From Comamonas resistens (GTDB lineage: Bacteria > Pseudomonadota > Gammaproteobacteria > Burkholderiales > Burkholderiaceae_C), in NCBI RefSeq assembly GCF_030064165.1, contig NZ_CP125947.1, forward strand, positions 3,906,001 to 3,970,000: a DNA stretch of 64,000 nt, written 5' to 3'. Of the stretch, positions 36,207 through 43,260 are shown piece after piece. The position numbers were made by a program, and so were the translations under genes. The notes beneath the pieces were generated by a model. The model was not told the origin of the DNA. It made no database searches and saw only the letters and a program-made list of their open reading frames with translations. The stretch's first letter is position 1. Every line of letters starts with the position of its first letter.

Positions 36207-36410
36207 ATGTCCAAAAAACTGAAGTCGGCCCTGTTGGCCATTCCCGCTTTCGCTGCTGCCACTGGCGCTCACGCGGCTGCTGTTGACGTCACTGGCGTTG
36301 TCAGCGATATCGCTGCGCAAGCTGGCCCCATCGGTTTGATCGGCTCCGCCGTGCTGCTGATCATCGTGGCGGTTGCTGCTTTCAAGTGGGTGCGCGGCGC
36401 TCTGCGTTGA
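36207..36410 (+). CDS. Major coat protein (pVIII)
   Basis: A 67-residue precursor with a cleavable signal (MSKKLKSALLAIPAFAAATG, AHA cut near residue 23) and a mature part of about 44 residues: a short amphipathic start, a transmembrane helix (LIGSAVLLIIVAVAAF) and a basic tail KWVRGALR that would face the DNA. This is the standard architecture of filamentous phage coat proteins. TGAGGAG lies just before the start. Function is clear from architecture and place. Confidence 0.93.
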   Translation: MSKKLKSALLAIPAFAAATGAHAAAVDVTGVVSDIAAQAGPIGLIGSAVLLIIVAVAAFKWVRGALR

Positions 36411-36487
36411 TCGCCCGGTAGGTGTCCGGGAGACGTCCCGGGCCCTGCTCAATGTCTCCAGTCCGGGGGTATTGAACAGGGGGTGTT

Positions 36488-36547
36488 ATGGGCCTATTCG
36501 TCATCATCGCGATTCTGGGGGCGGCATGGCTTATGTTCACCGCTTGA
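36488..36547 (+). CDS. 19-residue hydrophobic mini-protein, candidate
   Basis: ATG to TGA encodes MGLFVIIAILGAAWLMFTA, a single membrane span with nothing else. CAGGGGG lies five bases before the ATG. It overlaps the start of the adsorption gene in another frame, so it would be co-translated with it. Filamentous phages carry tiny coat proteins of about 30 residues (pVII, pIX), so this may be a very small analogue or a leader peptide. Confidence 0.45.
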   Translation: MGLFVIIAILGAAWLMFTA

Positions 36548-38019
36548 TTTTCGCGCTGGCTTTGTGCGTTCTTTGTGCGCCGTCTTGGGCTGCTATTCCA
36601 AAGGTTGCGGGTTACCGGATCGAATCTGGCTCTCGCGTCTCTCCTGTTTACTCGTCCTGGGAGGGGGCTTGCGGAGATCCTTTGGCGCAGGTCATTGCCA
36701 AGGACTCTATGTACAACCCGTACGGCTTTTACTCGAACGCTAGGGCTCGGTACGTCCCTCCAGCTGGTAGTGGCTCTTGTCATGTTCTTGGTGACAACTC
36801 GTCGGGGGCTGAGGTTAAGTTAGGTGCGGTTCCCGTTGCTCAGAGTGGCTCGATCTGTCCCGCAAATTCGACGGTTTCCGGGTCATCGTGCGTTTGTAAC
36901 TCGGGTTTTGAGGAGTCGGGTTCGCAGTGCATCCCGGAACAGTCTGACGCTTGTAAGCAGGTGACACAGCTGTGTGCTGCGTCTGCAGGTTCTTCTCGCT
37001 TTTATGAGGGCTCGGGGTCATTGCCGGATAGTGGCTGTTTTCCGGCTCCTCCGCCGCCTGGCGGTGGGGACATGAGCAAGTGTGTTGGTGGTTGTAGCGG
37101 AACTCAAACTGGGGTTGATGTGTCCTGGGGCAGTGGTAGTGGCAGCCGCTGGGGCAGCAGCTTCAAGCACGATGGTTCGTCATGCGCTCTTGGCAGTAAT
37201 CCAAGCACCGAAAAAGACCCTAAATGCATGGGATCGCCCGGTACCGTGAACGGTGTTCAAGTCTGCATCCCTGCAGATAGTGCCAAGGGTGATAAGCAGT
37301 CAGAGAAAACCACAAACAGCGACGGGACCTCTACGGACAAGGTTTCTGAGACGACTTGTACAAACGGTATTTGCACGACGACCACAAAGACCACTAATAA
37401 AGATGCGGCGGGTAACGCTACATCTTCAAGCACCAGCTCGAGTTCGCAGTCGCAAGACTCGTACTGCTCTAAGAACCCTACAAGCATGGTTTGTGCTGCG
37501 GCTAACGGTGGTAGTAAGCCCGGCTCTGGTAGTGGTTCCGGTAGTGGCTCAGGGTCTGGTAACGGCAACGGTACCGGTGACGGTGACTGCAAAGGCGATG
37601 ACTGCGGAGACAAACCTAGCAAGTTCGGCGGCTCCTGTGCGGGTGGCTTCACTTGCGAAGGGGATGCGATCACTTGTGCTATTGCTAAAGAGGTTCATCT
37701 TCGCAACTGTCAGATTGACGATCTGAGGAATTCAGAGTGGCACAAGCTTTGGGAAAACGATCCCGGTAAGGGCAAAACGGGCTCTGTGTTGGGTGATTTG
37801 AAGGGTAACAAGGACGTCAATATTGCCAGCTACCTCCAAGATCGTGACGACTTCATTGGTAGCGGTTCTTGTCCTGCTGATCGTGTGATCTCTGGCCCGA
37901 GTTGGGAGGTGTCAATTCCTTATTCAAGCCTCTGCCCGTATCTCTCAATGCTGGGCAATGTCGCTGTCATCTGCGCATCTATTGTTGCTGCGCGCATCAT
38001 CACCGGGAGGGCTACCTAA
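36526..38019 (+). CDS. Adsorption/attachment protein (pIII-like)
   Basis: A 497-residue minor coat protein expected at the virion tip. A signal peptide (HRLIFALALCVLCAPSWA) precedes Cys-rich domains (CVCNSGFEESGSQC), a Gly/Ser repeat linker near residues 325-350 (GSGSGSGSGSG) and a C-terminal membrane anchor (MLGNVAVICASIVAARII). The frame opens at 36373 but the Met at 36526 matches the signal. It overlaps the next ORF by one base. The N-terminal region should determine host receptor binding; receptor unknown. Confidence 0.88.
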   Translation: MAYVHRLIFALALCVLCAPSWAAIPKVAGYRIESGSRVSPVYSSWEGACGDPLAQVIAKDSMYNPYGFYSNARARYVPPAGSGSCHVLGDNSSGAEVKLGAVPVAQSGSICPANSTVSGSSCVCNSGFEESGSQCIPEQSDACKQVTQLCAASAGSSRFYEGSGSLPDSGCFPAPPPPGGGDMSKCVGGCSGTQTGVDVSWGSGSGSRWGSSFKHDGSSCALGSNPSTEKDPKCMGSPGTVNGVQVCIPADSAKGDKQSEKTTNSDGTSTDKVSETTCTNGICTTTTKTTNKDAAGNATSSSTSSSSQSQDSYCSKNPTSMVCAAANGGSKPGSGSGSGSGSGSGNGNGTGDGDCKGDDCGDKPSKFGGSCAGGFTCEGDAITCAIAKEVHLRNCQIDDLRNSEWHKLWENDPGKGKTGSVLGDLKGNKDVNIASYLQDRDDFIGSGSCPADRVISGPSWEVSIPYSSLCPYLSMLGNVAVICASIVAARIITGRAT

Positions 38020-38318
38020 TGCCTGCATTTTTGGGTTCTTTGGGTGGCCTGCTGTTGTCCCTTGTCGCGGGCTTTGTGGGTCGCACGTTGGCGGCGCTGG
38101 GGCTGTCCTTGGTCACTTATTACGGCGTCTCTCAAGCTCTGGATTTCTTGAAGGGGCTCATCATGCAGGCCCTTTCAGGCTTCCCTGTTGAGGTAGTCCA
38201 GTTGCTGGGGCTGATGAGGATAGGGACTGCGCTCACGATCATCTTCAGTGCAATGTTTGCAAGCATGCTGCTCAACGGTCTGAATTCGGACAGCTTCAAG
38301 AAGCTGATCATTCAATGA
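38019..38318 (+). CDS. pVI-like minor coat protein (DUF2523 type)
   Basis: A 99-residue hydrophobic protein with three likely helices (GGLLLSLVAGFVGRTLAALG, SQALDFLKGLIMQAL, GTALTIIFSAMFASMLLNGL). It occupies the gene VI position between adsorption protein and Zot. Start and stop overlap both neighbours (one and four bases), implying coupled translation. Confidence 0.85.
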   Translation: MPAFLGSLGGLLLSLVAGFVGRTLAALGLSLVTYYGVSQALDFLKGLIMQALSGFPVEVVQLLGLMRIGTALTIIFSAMFASMLLNGLNSDSFKKLIIQ

Positions 38319-39436
38319 TCTATCTCACGACTGGTGGAAACGGCGCGGGAAAAACGCTTTTCACACTTCGGGATGTGCGCGATCAGCAGTTGAAGGAAAA
38401 CCGCCCGGTCTATTACCACGGCTTTGAAATGCATGAGCATGTCGCGGCTGAATTCGGTTGGCAGAAGTTCGATCCGAAGCTGTGGCAAGACCTGCCTGAT
38501 GGCTCCATCTGCATCATGGATGAATGCCAGAATGAGTTCCCCGTGCGGGGGAGTCGTGATGCGGTTCCGCCCTATATCAACGCTATTGCTCAGTTCCGGC
38601 GCAAGCGTGGTTTTGATTTCTGGATGGTGTGTCCGAGTCCCAAAATGCTCGACTCATTTGTCCGGGGCTTGATTGAGTCACCTTCCTGGCATCGTCATAT
38701 GAAACGGGCTCTTGGTGCCGATATGGTGTCTGAGCTGAAATTTGGTGTGCCCGATCTGCAGTGCGAAAAGCCGAATTCCGGTACCCGCGCTGAAGTCAAG
38801 ATGCGTGCGTACCCCAAGGAAGTCTATAACTGGTACAAGTCCGCCAGTCTGCATACCGGTAAGCGCCGTATTCCTAAACAGGTGTGGATTCTCGGGTTCG
38901 CGGCGATCGCCGTTCCCTGCATGTTTTGGTACGCGTTTCGGCTGCTCAATGCACCAGCGCAAAAAGCCGCAGCTGCTGCAGAAGTGCAGCAGCCTTCAGA
39001 GCGGAAATTTGCGCCCCTGACTCCTGCGGAATATGCGGCTTCTTTCAAGGCCCGTGTGGGTGGCTTTCCTCATACCGCGCCCCGATATGACGAAGTGACA
39101 AAGCCTGTCACTGCGCCGTATCCGGCTGCATGTGTGGAAATGAAATCTAAGGGCTGTAAGTGCTACACCCAGCAAGGCACAGTCATGCCCATCGCTGTAG
39201 ATATCTGTACGCAGATTGTCAAAAATGGCTACTTCGTTGACTGGGAAAAACCGCAAGCCAGCACCCCTATGCCGGCTGGGCGACAAGAGCGTCCCGCTCT
39301 TGTTGCTCAGTCGGCGCAAGTCCCTCAAACCGTCCCCATGCCTGAGCCAAGAGAGCGGCCTACTCCCCCGGCTGTTGACGGCTACACACAAGGCTTAGCG
39401 GCGCGAAATGCTCAAGTCAGGTCGGTATTCCAATGA
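38315..39436 (+). CDS. zot: Zot-family assembly protein (pI-like ATPase)
   Basis: A 373-residue inner-membrane protein with Walker A GGNGAGKT (residues 7-14), a likely Walker B at ICIMDECQNEFP, and a transmembrane helix near 190-210 (WILGFAAIAVPCMFWYAF). Pro-rich C-terminal periplasmic part. Such proteins drive extrusion of the phage through the envelope. It overlaps the previous gene by four bases and the convergent ORF at 39412 by 25 bases. No phage-encoded secretin follows, so a host secretin is probably used. Confidence 0.93.
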   Translation: MIYLTTGGNGAGKTLFTLRDVRDQQLKENRPVYYHGFEMHEHVAAEFGWQKFDPKLWQDLPDGSICIMDECQNEFPVRGSRDAVPPYINAIAQFRRKRGFDFWMVCPSPKMLDSFVRGLIESPSWHRHMKRALGADMVSELKFGVPDLQCEKPNSGTRAEVKMRAYPKEVYNWYKSASLHTGKRRIPKQVWILGFAAIAVPCMFWYAFRLLNAPAQKAAAAAEVQQPSERKFAPLTPAEYAASFKARVGGFPHTAPRYDEVTKPVTAPYPAACVEMKSKGCKCYTQQGTVMPIAVDICTQIVKNGYFVDWEKPQASTPMPAGRQERPALVAQSAQVPQTVPMPEPRERPTPPAVDGYTQGLAARNAQVRSVFQ

Positions 39437-39696
39437 AGTGCCACCTGACCATTTTTCAGGGCGCTCACGTATTTGCGGGCTGCGCTCTGGGCATCCTTCC
39501 ACCACTGCGGCACGATCAGTGGCGCGGGGTGCTCAATCAGGCCTCGGGCCTTCATCGCGGCAGTGATGTAGGCCCGAATAGCGCGTCCGAGTACCGTCGT
39601 CGGGCGCTTGCCGTTCCACACGGGCTTCCCGAAGGGCAGCACCAGCTGCAAAGCCATTGCCTCTGCATACTTCCTGAAATTTGCTGCTATCGCCAT
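39412..39696 (-). CDS. Antisense small basic protein in the phage, unknown
   Basis: A 94-residue frame (MAIAANFRKYAEAMALQLVL, then GKRPTTVLGRAIRAYITAAM) that is Lys/Arg-rich and lacks membrane segments. It faces the zot gene and overlaps its end. Together with the repressor it is one of only two leftward genes. It is not a recognisable family; it could be an accessory gene of the phage. Confidence 0.55.
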   Translation of the reverse strand: MAIAANFRKYAEAMALQLVLPFGKPVWNGKRPTTVLGRAIRAYITAAMKARGLIEHPAPLIVPQWWKDAQSAARKYVSALKNGQVALHWNTDLT

Positions 39697-40239
39697 GTGC
39701 CGCCCCTGCCTTTCTGGTGTACCGGGCCCCTAGATTCGGAGCCGGGTCGTTATCTGTCTGCTGCCCGTGTAGCTGTCCCTTGCTTGCACCGTTCCCCTGA
39801 GTTCCTCGCCGTGCCTTTAGCGTTGCCGGGATTGGTTTTCGGAGTGGGGAAGCTTTGTAAAGCGAAGCTTTATGAATACCCCCGGAGAAAACCAAAGGCC
39901 GCAGGCCGCTCCTGGCTTAGCGTAGGCCGTAGAGGCGAGAACTCAGGGGAACGGTGCTGGGCGCGATGCTCGACGGGCAGCGGACGCCGCGCGGCGAGCG
40001 CTGCAAGTGCCGCAGGCACTCTGACTATGGATGTCTGGATGTCCGCGATAGGGATTGTTAGTTCGCCTGATGGCGAATTGAGACTTGGGACAAGGCTCAA
40101 CCCGAAGGGCCAAAGCCCGGTCGCCGCGAATGCGGCGAATCGCCCATGTATCGCTGCTGCTGCAACTGGTGAACTTTGTCCAGCTCGTGCTGCTGGCTAC
40201 AAAACCGGTACTGAAAAACTTCAGGCTACGGGCTGGCAA

Positions 40240-40291
40240 GCGTGCCCGCGCGGCCAGCGAAGCGCCAGCGGGCACGCGCGCAGCGCGTGCC
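40240..40291. promoter_or_regulatory. Competing hairpins, candidate packaging signal or origin
   Basis: GCGTGCCCGC at 40240-40249 pairs perfectly with 40268-40277. The right arm also starts GGCACGCG at 40271-40278, which pairs with CGCGTGCC at 40284-40291. The two structures exclude one another. Confidence 0.55.
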
Positions 40292-40366
40292 TAATTTATT
40301 CATACCTCACTTTGGAACAAACCACGTATTTGCCTCTGGGCGCGGATTGAACCTGTAGCAAAAAAA

Positions 40367-40399
40367 GAGGCCCGCAACGGCTGGAACCGTTCGGACCTC
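40367..40399. promoter_or_regulatory. Imperfect hairpin upstream of initiator gene
   Basis: AACGG/CCGTT with a six-base loop, extended by GAGG/CCTC, 29 bases before the initiator start. It is a candidate nick site or regulatory structure. Confidence 0.45.
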
Positions 40400-40427
40400 G
40401 TGACTGCAACTAATGGAGCTAGCTGCA

Positions 40428-41360
40428 ATGGAAAGAATAATAACCGCCCCCACGGGCGAACGCATAGTTATTCAAGGTGAAGTCCTTGAGGATGCATGGG
40501 ACGTGTATGTCAAACGCGTCAATGGCCATCGCGAAATCTCGTTTCGCAACGCTGTTATCTGGTCTGAAACCGACAAGCTCGCACCTCCCCCGTTTGACCC
40601 CGAAGCCTACCTCTCCCAATTCGATGGTGAAGACCGTGAATGGCGTGAGAGAGAGCTCGAAGAGGAAGCTGAGGCCCGTCGACTCAAGAAGCTTGAACAA
40701 AACGCACAGAGGGCTAAATCAGCCTGTCGCTGGTTCATCAAAGCGAACGGTTTGAATGAGCTGCTCACGCTGACTTACCGTGAGAATCAAGAAGACCGTG
40801 ATCTGTGCAAGAAGCACTTCAAAGAATGGGTTCGCCGCATGAAAAGCGCGCTCGGTGGGCGCTTCGTCTACTGTGCAAGCTTTGAGAGACAAGACCGCGG
40901 TGCAATGCATGTCCACATCGCTTGTCACAAGCTGCCCAAGCACGCGACACACAAGGACGTAAAAATCAAAGGCTGGGAACTCGGCACTAAAGTCTGGCGC
41001 TCTATCGTTGGCAAGGACAATGGCATGTGCTTCGTTGGCGGTCGCAAGACCCCTCAAGGACGCATCAAACAGCGCTCCATAGCCAAGATTGCCTCCTACG
41101 TGTCTAAGTACATCACCAAGGATTACAAGGACGCTCCGGACGAATCTAACCGCTACAGCCGTAGTGACTCCAAGAACGGCATTGCCTCTATGCCCAAAGC
41201 GGAAAAAATCCGCATTTGGGGGGCATCCCTGCGAGACATGATTGAGATGACATTTCAGTGTGCTAACGATGAAATCGTTGTGTCTCATCGCATCACCCTA
41301 GAGCGCTTCGAGGGTGCTCGTTATTGGCTTGTGACTGAACCAAAGGAACCCTATGCGTAA
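40428..41360 (+). CDS. Rolling-circle replication initiator (HUH-type, pII-like)
   Basis: A 310-residue protein with the three HUH endonuclease motifs in order: LLTLTYREN at about 112-120, AMHVHIACHK at 159-168 (metal site HVH) and YVSKYITKD with Tyr224 and Tyr228 as nick-forming candidates. A charged coiled coil (REWRERELEEEAEARRLKKL) occupies about 70-90. The ATG at 40428 is preferred over 40413 because GGAG lies nine bases before it. It would nick the plus origin in the upstream region and overlaps the next ORF by eight bases. Confidence 0.9.
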   Translation: MERIITAPTGERIVIQGEVLEDAWDVYVKRVNGHREISFRNAVIWSETDKLAPPPFDPEAYLSQFDGEDREWRERELEEEAEARRLKKLEQNAQRAKSACRWFIKANGLNELLTLTYRENQEDRDLCKKHFKEWVRRMKSALGGRFVYCASFERQDRGAMHVHIACHKLPKHATHKDVKIKGWELGTKVWRSIVGKDNGMCFVGGRKTPQGRIKQRSIAKIASYVSKYITKDYKDAPDESNRYSRSDSKNGIASMPKAEKIRIWGASLRDMIEMTFQCANDEIVVSHRITLERFEGARYWLVTEPKEPYA

Positions 41361-41547
41361 GCGCTTTACCTATCGACGTTCGGTTGGTCTCACGCCTTCT
41401 GTTGCTCAACGTGTTGAGGCTATCTCTGTAGCTGAGGGGCGCTCTTTTGAACATGTATTGAGGCTGTTGATTGTTGAGGCGCTGCGATCGCGTGAATCAA
41501 AACCCGCTCTACCTGTGATTCCTCCTGATGGTCTTTCTAGTCATTGA
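41353..41547 (+). CDS. Small basic protein, possibly ribbon-helix-helix
   Basis: A 64-residue protein (RRSVGLTPSVAQRVEAISVA, SFEHVLRLLIVEALRSR) whose strand-helix-helix pattern fits a CopG/Arc-like DNA-binding fold. It overlaps the initiator gene and may control copy number or initiator expression, like small regulators in rolling-circle replicons. The match is by pattern only. Confidence 0.6.
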   Translation: MRKRFTYRRSVGLTPSVAQRVEAISVAEGRSFEHVLRLLIVEALRSRESKPALPVIPPDGLSSH

Positions 41548-41677
41548 CCTGCAAGTGATTTTGGAGAAATTCGCGCCTGGCAGAATCGCTATAAAAGCTA
41601 TAGCAATCTATCTCATTGCAGCTTGGGAATTTTCGGCATCTTGGAGACTCTGTCTGTCGAAACAAAGAGGGATTTAG

Positions 41678-42250
41678 ATGCTGGTTGGATATGCCCGTGT
41701 AAGTACTCAAGAGCAAGATACATCAGTGCAGATTGCGGCAATGCATGCTGCTGGTGTCCGGGTGATTTTTGAAGAGAAAGCTAGCGGTGCGAAGTTTGAT
41801 CGGCCTGTGCTTCGGCAGTGCCTTGCCTCGCTAAAAACAGGGGATCATTTCGTCTTTTACAAGCTTGATCGCGTTGCACGATCGCTCTCTGACTTACTCA
41901 AGATTCTCGACCGTGTAGAGCGTTCGGGTGCTTGTATTCGATCTCTGACAGAGCCTATCGATACCACCACGCCGACTGGGCGTTTGATGCTCCAGATTCT
42001 GGGGGCTATGGCTGAGTTCGAACGGTCTTTGATTCGGGAACGCTGCATGGCGGGTCAGAAAGAGGCCATGGCTCGGGGTGTGCACTGTGGTCGTGCTCTA
42101 TCTGTGGACGATGCAACGGCAGTTGCGATCGTTGAGGCTTACGCTACAGGTCTATACACGCTGAAGGGCGTAGGTCAGCGCTTTGGGGTATCTGACTCCG
42201 TTGTAAAACGTCTTGTCTATAAGAAGACAAAACCCAACTATCGCTCTTGA
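41678..42250 (+). CDS. Serine recombinase (resolvase/invertase type)
   Basis: A 190-residue small serine recombinase. Catalytic Ser9 lies in VGYARVSTQEQD, with the conserved FYKLDRVARSLSDL, GRLMLQILGAMAEFERSLIR and C-terminal helix-turn-helix (LKGVGQRFGVSDSVVKRLVY). It ends 26 bases from attR, the usual place for an integrase gene, and no other recombinase is in the element. Small resolvases normally act on paired directly repeated sites on one molecule, so use as a tRNA integrase is unusual. Its 3' part is overlapped on the other strand by the potential read-through tail of the circular-form repressor. Confidence 0.93.
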   Translation: MLVGYARVSTQEQDTSVQIAAMHAAGVRVIFEEKASGAKFDRPVLRQCLASLKTGDHFVFYKLDRVARSLSDLLKILDRVERSGACIRSLTEPIDTTTPTGRLMLQILGAMAEFERSLIRERCMAGQKEAMARGVHCGRALSVDDATAVAIVEAYATGLYTLKGVGQRFGVSDSVVKRLVYKKTKPNYRS

Positions 42251-42260
42251 AGCCCATGTG

Positions 42261-42283
42261 AGGCTGTCCTTTAGGTACAGCCT
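42261..42283. promoter_or_regulatory. Inverted repeat at attR, candidate recombinase site
   Basis: AGGCTGT at 42261-42267 is inverted as ACAGCCT at 42277-42283 with a nine-base spacer. The right arm is the start of the att core. Confidence 0.5.
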
Positions 42284-42290
42284 CCGCCAG
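42277..42290. repeat. attR, 14-bp core
   Basis: ACAGCCTCCGCCAG, identical to the tRNA-Ser 3' end at 34685-34698. Confidence 0.88.
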
Positions 42291-42322
42291 GACATCGACG
42301 CACACAACGTCAAATCGCTTCA

Positions 42323-42356
42323 AAACCCGCTTCTCTCATAGGGAAGCGGGTTTTTC
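42323..42356 (+). terminator. Original tRNA-Ser terminator, displaced by the prophage
   Basis: AAACCCGCTTC and GAAGCGGGTTT pair around a nine-base loop and run into TTTTTC. Joining attL to attR would put it about 35 bases after the tRNA. Confidence 0.85.
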
Positions 42357-42591
42357 TTTGTCGCAGGTATCGCACCACATCCCAAGGCATTCCAGCTTTC
42401 TGTTGGTACTTCTATTGGTAGCTCAATCAGATCGCAAATCAGGTGTCAGCAATTGGCATGCAGAAGCGCAGGTGACTGACTGATATGTTCATCAGGAACA
42501 CTAAGCACAGTGATGACGACGGGCTATGCCTGCGCTGCCCAGCTCGATCATGAGCTATCGCAGCATCGGTCAGTTCCACGCAGGAAAAACA
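42357..42591. other. Short intergenic stretch, no gene seen
   Basis: Ordinary host sequence between the tRNA-Ser terminator and the tRNA-Gln terminator. The frames crossing it run through the tRNA and are not genes. Confidence 0.45.
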
Positions 42592-42622
42592 AAAACCCCG
42601 ATTGCAATGCAATCGGGGTTTT
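42592..42622 (-). terminator. Terminator after tRNA-Gln
   Basis: AAAACCCCGATTGC and GCAATCGGGGTTTT pair almost without a loop, seven bases beyond the tRNA 3' end. Confidence 0.85.
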
Positions 42623-42629
42623 GAATTTT

Positions 42630-42706
42630 TGGCAGGGGAAGAAGGATTCGAACCTTCGCATGCTGGAATCAAAATCCAGTGCCTTAACCAGCTTGGCGAC
42701 TCCCCT
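42630..42706 (-). tRNA. tRNA-Gln (anticodon UUG)
   Basis: A 77-base cloverleaf on the minus strand: acceptor AGGGGAG with TTCCCCT, anticodon stem CTGGA/TCCAG around TTTTGAT (anticodon TTG), T-loop GTTCGAATC and an encoded CCA. Confidence 0.95.
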
Positions 42707-43260
42707 AGAAGACCGCAATTCTAGCCCAGATTTTTACCGTTTTTGGAAATTTCATCTGCAAACGCACAAATATGCTGAATTCAATGCAAAAGCATTGAGC
42801 CCATCGACTGGCAACAACCAAAGCTCCATGTTCTGGGCAAGCTGCTTGCCAAGCCCAACCCTCCCCTTACAGAGCCCTATTAAAAGCTGCTGACACGACC
42901 CAGCAAACCCAAAGTTCACATTCGGTACAAAACGCGAGGCCGTAAGTACGACAAGGCTAGGCATCCCCAACGAAGCAACAGACATGTCATGGCTTGTGCG
43001 GGCGTTTCCAGCTTCTGGGCTGCCGCTCATCCTCCGACAGGAATACAGGCTCGCAGCCCCTTTTGCTTTGAGCTCCGGCCTGCATCCACAGTGGAGTCAA
43101 AAGCTTTCAATGCTCCAAGCGACTTCGAAACTTTCCCTGTCCCGTGCGAACGAGCTGCTCCAGAATACTCCGGTGGTCACATGCGTTAAATTGTATAGTC
43201 ATATAATTGACTATACATATATAAGACCTAGCTTCTTGAAACCAAGGAACTGCCTACGTT
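42707..43260. other. Intergenic stretch before the Mo hydroxylase genes
   Basis: About 550 bases. No gene is supportable. The last 70 bases carry the perfect palindrome at 43192-43217, which encloses a TATAAT box. Confidence 0.5.
43192..43217. promoter_or_regulatory. Perfect palindromic operator over a -10 box
   Basis: TGTATAGTCA and TGACTATACA flank TATAAT, 43 bases before the small-subunit start. A repressor bound here would cover the promoter. No regulator gene is adjacent. Confidence 0.75.

Larger units (their letters stand above)
39697..40427. other. Phage intergenic region with hairpins, putative origin
   Basis: About 730 bases without a supportable gene and rich in inverted repeats, as expected for the replication origins and packaging signal. 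Clear dyads: TTCGCC/GGCGAA near 40063-40078, GCCGC/GCGGC at 40123-40136, GCGTGCCCGC/GCGGGCACGC at 40240-40277 overlapping GGCACGCG/CGCGTGCC at 40271-40291, and an imperfect hairpin at 40367-40399 just before the initiator gene. A 305-codon plus-strand frame across it looks accidental. Confidence 0.65.
34685..42290. mobile_element. Inovirus (filamentous phage) prophage in tRNA-Ser
   Basis: A 7.6-kb element between two copies of a 14-bp repeat (34685-34698 and 42277-42290). It has the module order of a filamentous phage: regulation, ssDNA-binding protein, coat and adsorption proteins, Zot assembly ATPase, intergenic origin region and rolling-circle initiator, with a serine recombinase next to the right att. 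All core genes have full open frames, so it may be active. Its base composition is nearer 55% GC than the GC-rich flanks, by eye. Confidence 0.93.

Noticed and set aside
39433..40350. 305-codon open frame across the phage intergenic region
   Set aside because: It overlaps the zot end and the leftward ORF, has no ribosome-binding site, and covers the hairpin-rich origin region; the text looks random.
34685..42290. XerCD dif-type integration site for the inovirus
   Set aside because: The boundaries fall in a tRNA 3' end with a 14-bp repeat and show no 28-bp dif-like sequence; a phage recombinase gene is present.
42439..42893. Overlapping ORFs on both strands near 42.5 kb
   Set aside because: They run through the tRNA-Gln gene and its terminator, so they are not protein-coding.
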